From: Hyphomicrobiales bacterium
Lineage (GTDB): Bacteria; Pseudomonadota; Alphaproteobacteria; Rhizobiales; Rhodobiaceae
Direction of reading: 5' to 3'
DNA length: 64,000 nt
Assembly: GCA_002869065.1 (NCBI GenBank)
Contig: PKTR01000004.1
Location: 124,001 to 188,000, forward strand
Below the pieces are notes generated by a model. That model was not told where the DNA came from and did no database searches. It was given only the letters and a program-made list of their open reading frames with translations. Numbering within the stretch: position 1 is the first letter of the stretch; each line of letters starts with the position of its first letter. The translations under genes and the position numbers were made by a program. Of this stretch, positions 27,289 to 35,853 are shown one piece after another.

Positions 27289-27690
27289 TTAAAGGTCGTC
27301 CGTCTTCTCGGGCGGGACCAGACCTTCCAGCCCGCGCAGCAGATCTTCTTCCGACATACGATCGTAGCTGATTTCGTCATCGCTACCGCCGTCGGCCGAC
27401 TGCTCCGCGCCGCTATCAGGCGCCGGAATCATCGGAACCGTCTCCGGCTCCGGCTCATCGACTTCAACGAACTTCTGCAGCGAATGGATCATCTCTTCCT
27501 TGAGATCCTCCGCGCTAATGGTCGTCTCGGCGATTTCGCGCAGCGCAACGACCGGGTTCTTGTCGTTGTCGCGATCGATCGTCAGCGGCGAACCGCTGGA
27601 AATCGTACGAGCGCGATGGCTGGCGAGAAGAACCAGTTCGAACCGGTTTTCCACCTTGTCGATGCAATCCTCGACGGTGACGCGCGCCAT
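27289..27690 (-). CDS. rpoZ: RNA polymerase omega subunit
   Basis: This 133-residue protein begins [28 protein letters not shown], the canonical omega fold. The core is followed by an acidic proline-rich C-terminal extension ([13 protein letters not shown]) typical of alphaproteobacteria. It stabilises RNA polymerase and takes part in ppGpp binding. It lies upstream of rsh and is divergent from the NYN gene. Confidence 0.95.
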   Translation of the reverse strand: MARVTVEDCIDKVENRFELVLLASHRARTISSGSPLTIDRDNDKNPVVALREIAETTISAEDLKEEMIHSLQKFVEVDEPEPETVPMIPAPDSGAEQSADGGSDDEISYDRMSEEDLLRGLEGLVPPEKTDDL

Positions 27691-28055
27691 CTACAGTCTC
27701 CTTCCGGGAAATTTGAGGGGTTTATCTAGGCCGAAATTGTTCCCAACGCAAGATTTTCCCCACCAAAACACTCCCCTTTGACGCCGTTGATGAAAAATGC
27801 GGCAGCCAGGGGGTGCAAAACCATTCTAAAATCGCTATTGTTAATCCCGTTTCAAGAGCGAACGGGCCGATTTGAAAATGGCCCAAAGGGTTGCCGGCGA
27901 TAATGCGGAACCCGTCAGAACGGCAGGACAAACACAAATCCGCGGCTCTGAAGTCGCTACTCACCCTCTCCGGGATATTTTATCGCCGGATGGGAGGGTG
28001 AGGCACCTTGATTCACAAGAAGAAAACAAGCTCAACGTGCAGAAAGACAATAAGA
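27691..28055. other. Divergent regulatory region between rpoZ and the NYN-domain gene
   Basis: No gene is seen in these 365 bases. The half near rpoZ should hold its promoter. The half near the NYN gene contains a strong stem-loop at 27960-28002, described separately. Confidence 0.5.
27960..28002 (+). promoter_or_regulatory. Two-part stem-loop in the 5' region of the NYN-domain gene
   Basis: CTCACCCTC (27960-27968) pairs perfectly with GAGGGTGAG (27994-28002). Inside, TCCGG (27969-27973) pairs with CCGGA (27986-27990) around a 12-base loop, with a 3-base bulge. There is no U run after it, so it is not a simple terminator. It could be an operator or a structured leader 53 bases before the start codon. 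Confidence 0.5.
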
Positions 28056-28649
28056 ATGTTTGACCCGAGAGAAAAAATTGCCCTGTTTATCGATGGGGCC
28101 AACCTCTACGCCACCGCCAAGGCCCTTGGACTCGACATCGATTACAAACGTTTGCTTAAAGAGTTTCAAGGAAAAGGCTATCTCCTGCGCGCATACTACT
28201 ACACCGCGCTCGTCGAAGATCAGGAATATTCGTCGATTCGCCCGCTGATCGACTGGCTCGACTACAACGGCTACAAGGTCGTCACCAAGCCGGTGAAGGA
28301 ATTCGTCGATTCGAGCGGCCGTCGCAAGATCAAGGGCAACATGGACATCGAACTTGCCGTCGATGCCATGGAGATTGCCGAACACATCGACCACATGGTA
28401 CTGTTCTCCGGCGATGGCGACTTCCGTTCGCTCGTCGAAGCCGTGCAGCGCCGCGGCCGCAAGGTGTCGATCGTTTCAACGCTGGCGACCCAGCCGCCGA
28501 TGATCGCCGACGACCTGCGTCGTCAGGCCGATCACTTCATCGAGCTGGCAACGCTGGCCGAAAAGGTTGGCCGCGACCCGTCCGAGCGCCCGCAGCGCCA
28601 GAACGATCGCTACAATCGCGACGAAGACGACTACGAAGACGATTATTGA
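28056..28649 (+). CDS. NYN domain (LabA/DUF88) protein, putative ribonuclease
   Basis: This 197-residue protein starts at the ATG at 28056. It has the PIN-like NYN acidic motifs: ALFIDGANLYATAKAL, GNMDIELAVDAM, and LFSGDGDFRSLVEAVQRRG. A disordered Arg/Asn/Asp-rich tail ends in an Asp/Glu/Tyr tract. NYN proteins are predicted metal-dependent RNases. The position next to rpoZ is conserved in related genomes as I recall. An upstream hairpin could be its own target. A terminator follows. Confidence 0.85.
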   Translation: MFDPREKIALFIDGANLYATAKALGLDIDYKRLLKEFQGKGYLLRAYYYTALVEDQEYSSIRPLIDWLDYNGYKVVTKPVKEFVDSSGRRKIKGNMDIELAVDAMEIAEHIDHMVLFSGDGDFRSLVEAVQRRGRKVSIVSTLATQPPMIADDLRRQADHFIELATLAEKVGRDPSERPQRQNDRYNRDEDDYEDDY

Positions 28650-28671
28650 TCGTCACTGGGGCGAAACAAAC

Positions 28672-28715
28672 AGCCGGCGGCTTTGGCAGTATCTGCCATT
28701 CCGCCGGCTTTTTTG
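28672..28715 (+). terminator. Rho-independent terminator after the NYN-domain gene
   Basis: AGCCGGCGG (28672) and CCGCCGGCT (28701) form the stem, with a smaller hairpin GGCAG/CTGCC inside the loop, followed by TTTTTTG. Confidence 0.85.
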
Positions 28716-28858
28716 TTGTCCGCACCTCACGATCGGGATTTTGACCCGACCGTCCCTGCATGATCTATTGCCGGGCGTGCACGCACCAACCTGCGTGCAG
28801 CAACTCACCATCCCTCGCGGAAGGCCATCCGGCGTTCCCAGTTTCTCCGGCGTATCCG

Positions 28859-29494
28859 ATGTCTCTTGATCCTGCCCGCGATTGTCCGCTCTGCCCGCGT
28901 CTCGTCGCCTTTCGCGAAAAGTGGCGGGCCGCCGAACCCGAATGGCTCAACGCCCCCGTGCCGACCTTTCGCGGCGACAATGCCCGTCTGCTGATCATCG
29001 GACTGGCACCCGGGCTGCGCGGCGCCAACAAGACCGGCCGGCCCTTCACCGGCGACTATGCCGGCGACCTGCTCTACGAAACGCTTTCGCGCTATGGCTT
29101 CGCCAATGGCCGCTACGCGGCCTCGCCCGACGATGGGCTGAAACTCACCGGCGCGGCGATCACCAATGCGGTGCGCTGTGTTCCGCCGGAGAACAAACCG
29201 GTCGGCGCCGAAATCGCCGCCTGCCGGCCGTTCCTCATCGAAACCATGGACAGTTTTCCGCAGCTGAGCGCGATTCTCGCACTTGGCCGGATCGCCCACG
29301 ACACGCTGCTGACCACCTTCGGCCTGCGCAAGGCGTCCTACCCGTTCAGCCATGGCGGCGAGCACCAGATCAGCGACAAGCTGCGCCTTTTCGACAGCTA
29401 CCACTGCTCCCGTTACAACACGAACACCGGCCGCCTGACCCCGGAAATGTTCCATTCCGTGTTCGACCAGATCAGCGATTTTCTGAAGGATTGA
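28859..29494 (+). CDS. Uracil-DNA glycosylase, family 5 (UDGb type, Fe-S)
   Basis: This 211-residue protein starts at the ATG at 28859 (MSLDPARDCPLCPRL). Motif 1 is GLAPGLRGANKTGRPFTGD and motif 2 is YHCSRYNTNTGRLT, both characteristic of family 5. Cluster cysteines include Cys9 and Cys12 in CPLC and those in AVRCVPPENKP and HCSRYN. It removes uracil and other deaminated bases from DNA. The upstream in-frame extension to 28760 is Cys/Pro-rich and unlike the family, so it is excluded. Confidence 0.9.
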   Translation: MSLDPARDCPLCPRLVAFREKWRAAEPEWLNAPVPTFRGDNARLLIIGLAPGLRGANKTGRPFTGDYAGDLLYETLSRYGFANGRYAASPDDGLKLTGAAITNAVRCVPPENKPVGAEIAACRPFLIETMDSFPQLSAILALGRIAHDTLLTTFGLRKASYPFSHGGEHQISDKLRLFDSYHCSRYNTNTGRLTPEMFHSVFDQISDFLKD

Positions 29495-29963
29495 AGACAC
29501 CGTTTTGCGTCTGAGACGGTTCGAACCTTCACCCAGGACAGTTCGAGCCTTCGCCCCACGCACTCCCCGTCACCCCGGACTTGATCCGGGGTCCATTGCC
29601 CCTCGCGGCGCGGTATGCCGCCGAAAGTTGGCACCGGCTCAACCACTCTCTCCCGTCATCCTCCGGCTTGACCGGAGGATCGCTTTCCATATGGAAAACA
29701 ATGTATTGGAGCGCCGAGTGGCGCCCGAGACCGCTCTTCGCGCAAACAAACGCGAGCGCTGCGTCTGTCGCCGGACGATCCTCCGGTCAAGCCGGAGGAT
29801 GACGAAGAGAGAGGCTGGAGAATGACGAGTCGGAAGGCCCCAGGATGGCGAATCGAGAGGCCGTGGAATGACCAAGCAAGGGCACGCAGCGTGACGATGG
29901 CCGTAACAGAGGGCGACGAAGAACACAGCCCAAAGAGCACGACAGGGATGAGGAAAAGCGGGA
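29495..29963. repeat. Intergenic region with three REP-like palindromes
   Basis: There is no gene between the UDG and smpB. Palindromes lie at 29569-29600 (CCCCGG-ACTTGAT-CCGGGG), 29654-29684 (CCTCCGGCTTGACCGGAGG) and 29777-29805 (the same core inverted). The last two pair with each other as a large inverted repeat, exactly as at 14577-14728. The rest looks degenerate, and the short ORFs are shadows of the repeats. Confidence 0.65.
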
Positions 29964-30443
29964 TCAGCCCCGATCACGCATGAGACGTGCTTTTTCGCGC
30001 TGCCAGTCGCGCTTCTTCTCGGTCTCGCGCTTGTCGTGGACCTTCTTGCCGCGCGCAAGACCAAGCTCCAGCTTCGCCCGTCCCCGATCGTTGAAATAGA
30101 GCTTCAACGGAACGAGTGTCATGCCTTCCTTCTGGATGGCGGCGAGAAGGCGGGCAATCTGCCGCTTGTGCAGCAGCAGTTTGCGCGGCCGCCGGGTCTC
30201 GTGATTGAACCGGTTGGCCTGCAGGTATTCCGGAATATAGGCGTTGAACAGAAACAGCTCGAGGCCCGAAGGCCCGGCATAGGCCTCGGCGATATTCGCC
30301 TTTCCCTCGCGCAGGGATTTCACCTCGGTGCCGGACAGCATGATGCCCGCCTCAACCGTATCGAGGATCTCGTAGTTGAAGCGGGCCTTGCGATTGTCGG
30401 CAACGACCTTGCGCTTGCCTGCCTGGTTTGCAGGCGATGCCAT
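29964..30443 (-). CDS. smpB: SsrA-binding protein SmpB
   Basis: This 159-residue protein has the family features [52 protein letters not shown] and the Lys/Arg-rich tail [20 protein letters not shown]. It carries tmRNA to stalled ribosomes for trans-translation. It is 14 bases downstream of dapA and co-directional. The tmRNA gene is not in this window. Confidence 0.96.
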   Translation of the reverse strand: MASPANQAGKRKVVADNRKARFNYEILDTVEAGIMLSGTEVKSLREGKANIAEAYAGPSGLELFLFNAYIPEYLQANRFNHETRRPRKLLLHKRQIARLLAAIQKEGMTLVPLKLYFNDRGRAKLELGLARGKKVHDKRETEKKRDWQREKARLMRDRG

Positions 30444-30457
30444 CGCCTAGTCCTTCC

Positions 30458-31336
30458 TCAGTTCAGGAGGCCGGCGTGGCGCATCGCATCCTCGACAGCC
30501 GCCTCGGCCGTCTTGGAGATCGAAACCAGCGGCAGTCGCAGCTCGTTGCTGCACTTGCCAAGCAGCGACAGCGCATATTTCGCGCCGCCCGGGCTCGGCT
30601 CGAGGAATAGCGCCTGATGCAGCGGCACCAGCTTGTCCTGGATCGCGAGCGCCGCGGCGAAATCGCCGGCCAGGCACGCCTCCTGGAACTCCGAGCACAG
30701 CCGCGGCGCCACATTCGACGTCACCGAAATGCAGCCATGGCCGCCATGCGCCATGAAGCCGAGCGCGGTGATATCCTCGCCGGAAAGCTGGTTGAAATCC
30801 GGCCCGATCACGCCGCGCTGCTGGCTGACACGCGCCAGATTCGCCGTCGCATCTTTCACACCCGTGATGTTGCGCCCATCCTTGTAGAGACGCGCCATCG
30901 TCTCCACCGACATGTCGATCACCGACCGCGGCGGGATGTTGTAGATGATGATCGGAATGCCGACCTTGTTGTCGACCGCCATGAAGTGCTGGTAGAGCGC
31001 TTCCTGGTTCGGCTTGTTGTAATACGGCGTGACGACCAGAAGCGCGTCGGCGCCGGCCTGCTCCGCCGAAACCGCGAGATCGATCGCTTCGGCCGTGTTG
31101 TTCGAGCCGGCACCGGCGATCACCGGCACACGGCCGCCGGCCGCCTCGATGCAGAGCTCCACGACGCGCTTGTGTTCGGCATGGCTGAGCGTCGGCGATT
31201 CACCCGTGGTGCCGACCGGAACGAGCCCCTTGGTGCCCTCTTTGATCTGCCAGTCCACGAAGTCCTGAAAAGCTTTTTCGTCGACCGCTCCGTCACGGAA
31301 CGGAGTGACGAGTGCGGTAAAAGACCCCTTGAACAT
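30458..31336 (-). CDS. dapA: 4-hydroxy-tetrahydrodipicolinate synthase
   Basis: This 292-residue protein starts at the ATG at 31336 ([16 protein letters not shown]). It is a TIM-barrel class I aldolase with [17 protein letters not shown], the Tyr of [22 protein letters not shown], and the Schiff-base lysine in GVKDATANL. It condenses pyruvate with aspartate semialdehyde in lysine and diaminopimelate synthesis. It heads a dapA-smpB unit, divergent from the transglycosylase gene. Confidence 0.95.
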   Translation of the reverse strand: MFKGSFTALVTPFRDGAVDEKAFQDFVDWQIKEGTKGLVPVGTTGESPTLSHAEHKRVVELCIEAAGGRVPVIAGAGSNNTAEAIDLAVSAEQAGADALLVVTPYYNKPNQEALYQHFMAVDNKVGIPIIIYNIPPRSVIDMSVETMARLYKDGRNITGVKDATANLARVSQQRGVIGPDFNQLSGEDITALGFMAHGGHGCISVTSNVAPRLCSEFQEACLAGDFAAALAIQDKLVPLHQALFLEPSPGGAKYALSLLGKCSNELRLPLVSISKTAEAAVEDAMRHAGLLN

Positions 31337-31564
31337 TACGGTACGCCCTTCTGATTTTGCCGTTTTGCCGCCGTTATCGTGGACTTGAATGGCGAGCGAC
31401 AATAGACGCCGGGTCTTCGCCCGGCAAGCTATGGTGCGAGGAGATCGCATAGAAGACGGTCCCTCGACAAGTGTTCGTTCACCATGTTCCGGCAAGGTGT
31501 TGCGAATTCGCCGCTTCGCGGCCGGCAATCGATGCCTCGACAGGGGCAAAAAGGGGAGATCATC

Positions 31565-33811
31565 ATGCCTGCACCCGCGGGATCGGGTAATCGACGTTCT
31601 GTTTTCGCAACGCCGTCCTCGGCTCTGTGCGGCGCCGGAATGGTGCTGTTTTCCGTTGCGCCCTCACCCGCAGCCCCACTCGGGACAGGTCTTGGAACAG
31701 AGTTCGCCCCGCATCGTGCACCGCTGATGCATGAAGTCAGCACGGTGCCAAAGCCGAAGCCGGGCGGCGGCGACGCCATCAACCTCTTGATCTCCGCCCA
31801 GCAGACGATCCCCGCCGATCATCCCCTGCCGAGCGCCAAGCCGGACGTTCCCGCCGGCGCCGCATCCGCCGCACCCGCGCGCATGCCTGCGCCCTCGTCC
31901 GCAAGCTCCGACCAGATCGCCGCGCAGAAAGGCAGCCTGAAAAACGCGCTCGATGCGCTGCGCAAGGACGACTACACGACCACTTTCGCGATCCGGAACG
32001 GCATGAAGCCGACGCTTGAGCGCCGCGTGCTTGACTGGCAGCTTTCCCGTTCCGGCCACAAATCCGTGTCATCGGCCTTCATCACCCGCTTCGTCGCCGA
32101 GGCCGGAGACTGGCCTGACGGCTCTTTTCTCCGCAGCCGTGCGGAGCAGGCGATGTTGCGCGAAAACCCGCGCGCCCGCGACGTCGTTGCAGCCTTCGGC
32201 AATTCACAGCCCCGCTCGGTCGACGGTGCGATCCTCCTGACCCGCGCGCTGGTCGCGACCGGCAACACCCGTCAGGCCCGCGCCGTGATTTCCGCGGCCT
32301 GGCGCGAGATGCGCATGTCGAAAGAGGACGCCGGAACGGTCCTGAAGGAGTTCTCGAAACTGCTGTCACGCAGCGACCACAAGGCGCGCGCCGACAAGAT
32401 GCTCTATGACGAGCGCACCAACGATGCCCTCATCGCCGCCCGTTATTTGCCGGCCGGCGAACGGGCACTGGTCAACGCCCGCGTCGCCGTCATCCGCAAT
32501 CAGAAGAATGCCGGGTCGAAACTCGAGGCCGTGCCGGCCGCCAATCGCCGCGACCCCGGCTACATGCTGAGCCGCGCGCAATATCTGCGCCGCGCAGGTC
32601 GCATCAGCGAAGCCGCCGCGGTGATCAATGCGGCCCCCCGTGACCAGGAACACCTTGTCGACCCGGACGAATGGTGGGTCGAGCGCCGGGTTCTGTCACG
32701 CGAACTGCTCGACATTGGCAAGCCAAGCCTCGCCTACGAGGTCGCCGTCCACCACGCAGCCGAAAGCAACGCCGTCTTCGCCGAAGCCGAGTTCCATGCC
32801 GGCTGGTACTCGCTGCGCTTCCTGAAAAACCCGCGCCGCGCAAAAGGCCATTTCGAGGAAATCGCCAAGATCGGCCGCACACCGATCACGCTTGCCCGCG
32901 CCAACTACTGGATCGGCCGCGCGGCAGCAGCCGGCGGCGGCGGGAACGCCAACAGCTACTACAAGAAGGCCGCTGCCTATCCCGGCACCTATTACGGCCA
33001 GCTTGCCCGAGCCGAACTCGGCTATCGCACCGTTGGCATCGGCTCTCTGCCCTCGGTCTCGGGCGCAGACAAGGCCGCCTTCGCGCGCAATCCCCTTGTC
33101 CAGGCGATCAAACTGCTCGGCGATGCCGGCCACAGCTATCGCACGCTGCCGCTCTTCATGCACCTGTCCGAGAACGTCCCGACGGCCGGACAGGCGCGGC
33201 TTCTGGTCGAGCTTGCACAGCGCTACGACCAGCATCGTTTCGCCCTGATCGCCGGCAAGACCGTCGCGAACCGATGGTCCGAGGCCGCACCGCTTGCATT
33301 CCCGACGGCGGCCATTCCCCGCAATGCCAAAATCGACAAGGGCGTCGGCAAGCACGTCGTCTATGCGATCGCGCGCCAGGAAAGCGCCTTCGATCCGCGC
33401 GCGGTCAGCCACGCCGGCGCCCGCGGACTGCTGCAACTGCTGCCCTCGACCGCCAAGATCACCGCCCGCAAGGCCGGCCTGCCCTATTCGAAAAGCCGGC
33501 TGACCAGCGATGCGGCCTACAACGCCGCCGTCGGCTCGGCCCATCTCAGCCATCTGATCGACGATTTCGGCGGCTCCTACGTGATGACCTTCGCCGGCTA
33601 CAACGCCGGGCCGCGCCGGGCGCGCGAATGGGCCGAACGCTACGGCGATCCGCGCTCGTCACGGACCGACACAATCGACTGGGTGGAGCGGATCCCGTAC
33701 ACCGAAACCCGCAACTACGTTCAGCGGGTGATGGAGAACATGCAGGTCTACAATGCACGCCTGAACGGCGGCAAGCTGACCATCAAGCAGGATCTGAAGC
33801 GGGGCGGATGA
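31565..33811 (+). CDS. Soluble lytic murein transglycosylase (SLT family)
   Basis: This 748-residue protein has its ATG at 31565, preceded by GGGGAGA. A signal peptide covers about residues 1-37 ([14 protein letters not shown]). A long alpha-superhelical region of TPR-like repeats follows (about 100-560). The C-terminal SLT domain has catalytic Glu in [21 protein letters not shown], then [10 protein letters not shown] and [15 protein letters not shown], and ends [21 protein letters not shown]. It cleaves peptidoglycan to anhydromuropeptides in the periplasm. It is followed 29 bases later by the hydrolase gene. Confidence 0.92.
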   Translation: MPAPAGSGNRRSVFATPSSALCGAGMVLFSVAPSPAAPLGTGLGTEFAPHRAPLMHEVSTVPKPKPGGGDAINLLISAQQTIPADHPLPSAKPDVPAGAASAAPARMPAPSSASSDQIAAQKGSLKNALDALRKDDYTTTFAIRNGMKPTLERRVLDWQLSRSGHKSVSSAFITRFVAEAGDWPDGSFLRSRAEQAMLRENPRARDVVAAFGNSQPRSVDGAILLTRALVATGNTRQARAVISAAWREMRMSKEDAGTVLKEFSKLLSRSDHKARADKMLYDERTNDALIAARYLPAGERALVNARVAVIRNQKNAGSKLEAVPAANRRDPGYMLSRAQYLRRAGRISEAAAVINAAPRDQEHLVDPDEWWVERRVLSRELLDIGKPSLAYEVAVHHAAESNAVFAEAEFHAGWYSLRFLKNPRRAKGHFEEIAKIGRTPITLARANYWIGRAAAAGGGGNANSYYKKAAAYPGTYYGQLARAELGYRTVGIGSLPSVSGADKAAFARNPLVQAIKLLGDAGHSYRTLPLFMHLSENVPTAGQARLLVELAQRYDQHRFALIAGKTVANRWSEAAPLAFPTAAIPRNAKIDKGVGKHVVYAIARQESAFDPRAVSHAGARGLLQLLPSTAKITARKAGLPYSKSRLTSDAAYNAAVGSAHLSHLIDDFGGSYVMTFAGYNAGPRRAREWAERYGDPRSSRTDTIDWVERIPYTETRNYVQRVMENMQVYNARLNGGKLTIKQDLKRGG

Positions 33812-33840
33812 CGACCAGCCGCGACATTTGACGGAACGCC

Positions 33841-34740
33841 ATGACCGAACGCCGCCCATTCACCTGGAAGAGCAATGACGGGCTCTCCATCGCCGCCGCC
33901 GACTACCCTGCGATCAGCGGCGACGCCCTCCCCCTCGTCTGCCTGCCCGGCCTGACCCGCAGCGCGCGCGATTTCGAGGCACTGGCGCGCCGGATTTCGC
34001 AGGGCCCGATCGCACCGCGTCGGGTGTTCGCCATCAGTTTCCGCGGCCGTGGCGCATCGGATTACGACCCCGACTGGAACCACTATTCGCCGCTCGTCGA
34101 AATGGAGGACGTCCGTATCGGCCTCGAGGCAGCCGGCATTGAGCGGTGCCACATCCTCGGCACGTCGCGCGGCGGAATGGTCGCCACAATGCTCGCCTCC
34201 GGCAATCCGGGGCGGGTGGCATCGCTCATTTTCAATGATATCGGCCCGGTGATCGAGGCGCGCGGCCTCGAATTCATCCGCGACTACATGGGCAAACCTG
34301 TCGTGCCGGCGAGCTGGGACGAAGCCGCCGCGACGCTCAAGGAACGGCACAGCGCACGCTTCACCGCGCTGAGCGACGCCGACTGGATGCACTTCGCCCG
34401 CCAGACCTACCGCGATGAAAATGGCGCGCCTGCTCTCGACTTCGATGAAAACCTCGGCAGAACCATGGACGGCGTCGATTTCGGCAAGGACCTGCCGGAT
34501 TTGTGGCCGGTTTACGACGCCCTGCCGGCGATCCCGATCCTGGTCATTCGCGGCGAAAACTCGAACATTTTGTCAGAGAAAACCGTCGCCGAGATGATCG
34601 CGCGCCGCCCAACGACGGAACTCATGACCGTCGCCAACGAGGGCCACGCCCCCCTTCTGTGGAAGACGGAAGAAGCCGACCACATCGCCGAGTTCCTGCA
34701 GCGCGCGGACGAACGCGCCGCGACCGCCGGAACTGCGTAG
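33841..34740 (+). CDS. Alpha/beta hydrolase
   Basis: This 299-residue protein has an alpha/beta-hydrolase fold: oxyanion-side VCLPGLTRSARDFEAL, nucleophile elbow HILGTSRGGMVATML with Ser, an acidic loop near VIRGENSNILSEKT, and catalytic His in NEGHAPLLW. There is no signal peptide. It probably follows the transglycosylase in one transcript. The substrate is unknown; lactonase, esterase or C-C hydrolase functions are all possible. Confidence 0.85.
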   Translation: MTERRPFTWKSNDGLSIAAADYPAISGDALPLVCLPGLTRSARDFEALARRISQGPIAPRRVFAISFRGRGASDYDPDWNHYSPLVEMEDVRIGLEAAGIERCHILGTSRGGMVATMLASGNPGRVASLIFNDIGPVIEARGLEFIRDYMGKPVVPASWDEAAATLKERHSARFTALSDADWMHFARQTYRDENGAPALDFDENLGRTMDGVDFGKDLPDLWPVYDALPAIPILVIRGENSNILSEKTVAEMIARRPTTELMTVANEGHAPLLWKTEEADHIAEFLQRADERAATAGTA

Positions 34741-34838
34741 GCACCGGCAGCGCTCGCTACGTTTTCAGAAAAGCTCGGCACACATCGGCTGCGGGCAGCG
34801 CCATGCCGCCCGCAGAATTCGTTTGACCGGAAGAGCCG

Positions 34839-35720
34839 TCACGCCTTGCTGCTCGGCACGTCGCCCTTGTCAACGCGCTTGGCAAACTCCGTCTCGCCAC
34901 CAGCGGCCAGCACTTTCGCCTGACCGATCCAGTCTTCGCGTTCGATGCGCCCGGCGAACGCCAGGAACGTGCCGACCCATCGGGCTTCCGACGGCGTCCA
35001 CGCCGCGATCTGGTCGAAGTGATAGACGCCGAGCCCGGCGAGCTTGCCTTCGTTGACCTTACCGATGCCGCGAATACGCTTGAGGTCGTCGGCCTTGCCG
35101 CCACGAGCAGCAGCGAGACCCGTCGGGCGCGCGCCGACCGCATCGGCCTTCTGCTCCGACGTCGCATCCGCCGGTAGCGCGGCCAACCGCGCTGCGGCCT
35201 CTTCGTCGCCAATATCAACCGACGATGCCTCGGCTTTGGCCGCTTCCGCTTTGGCTTTGGCCTTCGCGGCAGCATCGGCTTTGGCTTTGGCCGCCTTTTT
35301 CGCCTTCGCCTCGTCCTCAGCCGCCTTGGCAGCCACCGCATCGGCGTCCGCCTTGGCTTTGGCAGCGGCAACGTCGGCTTCCGCCTTGGCTTTGGCTTCT
35401 GCTTCGGCCTTGCGCTTTTCTTCTTCCGCTGCAGTCTTCGCAGCCTCGGCCTCAGCCTTTGCTTTCGCTGCAGCAGCGTCGGCGTCAGCCTTCGCCTTGG
35501 CCTCGGCTTCTGCCTTGGCCGTTGCCTCGGCCTCGGCCTTGCGACGCGCATCGTCTTCCGCCGTCTTGGCGACAAACGCCGCCGATGTGCCCGCTGCCGC
35601 CGACCCACCGGCCACGGCCGCGCTGTCGCTGCGCCAGCGGCGGATCAGGCAACCGATCACCCAACCAATGAAAAGCGCCGCCAGAACGAGCAGGAACAAA
35701 TGAACCAGATACCAGACCAT
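34839..35720 (-). CDS. Membrane-anchored Ala/Lys/Glu-rich coil with C-terminal helix-hairpin-helix domain
   Basis: This 293-residue protein starts at the ATG at 35720, preceded by AGGAGG. One N-terminal membrane helix (LVHLFLLVLAALFIGWVIGCL) is followed by about 130 residues of repeats built from KAEAEAKAKAD-like units, likely a long helix or coil like TolA. The C-terminus is a helix-hairpin-helix domain: DDLKRIRGIGKVNEGKLAGLG then HFDQIAAWTPSEARWVG. It is third in an operon with an OmpA-like protein and a 32-residue membrane protein. It may bridge the inner membrane and the envelope or nucleoid; direct evidence is lacking. Confidence 0.78.
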   Translation of the reverse strand: MVWYLVHLFLLVLAALFIGWVIGCLIRRWRSDSAAVAGGSAAAGTSAAFVAKTAEDDARRKAEAEATAKAEAEAKAKADADAAAAKAKAEAEAAKTAAEEEKRKAEAEAKAKAEADVAAAKAKADADAVAAKAAEDEAKAKKAAKAKADAAAKAKAKAEAAKAEASSVDIGDEEAAARLAALPADATSEQKADAVGARPTGLAAARGGKADDLKRIRGIGKVNEGKLAGLGVYHFDQIAAWTPSEARWVGTFLAFAGRIEREDWIGQAKVLAAGGETEFAKRVDKGDVPSSKA

Positions 35721-35742
35721 AGCTAATCCTCCTGTTCCCACG

Positions 35743-35841
35743 TCAGCGCTTGTCAGGCGCGCACGCCCACCAGCCAAGAGCAATCCCCACAAGGACTGCC
35801 AGAAGAAGCAGCCACCAATGCTGAACAATCATGTACCACAT
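35743..35841 (-). CDS. 32-residue single-pass membrane protein
   Basis: A perfect GGGAGG site lies seven bases before the ATG at 35841. The product begins MWYMIVQHWWLL, has a hydrophobic helix rich in Leu, Val and Trp, and ends GWWACAPDKR. It lies 12 bases after the OmpA/BON-like gene and 22 before the coil-HhH gene, all on the minus strand. Ribosome-binding site, spacing and composition together support a real small protein. It is probably an inner-membrane partner of the larger proteins. Confidence 0.65.
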   Translation of the reverse strand: MWYMIVQHWWLLLLAVLVGIALGWWACAPDKR

Positions 35842-35853
35842 GCGTCGGCCTCC

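Noticed and set aside
24769-27729. 986-codon plus-strand ORF over rsh and rpoZ
   Set aside because: Shadow of GC-rich codon bias; the opposite strand carries complete rsh and rpoZ.
28760-28858. 33-residue N-terminal extension of the uracil-DNA glycosylase
   Set aside because: The family begins near the CPLC cluster motif; the extra residues lack similarity to the family, and ATG at 28859 fits.
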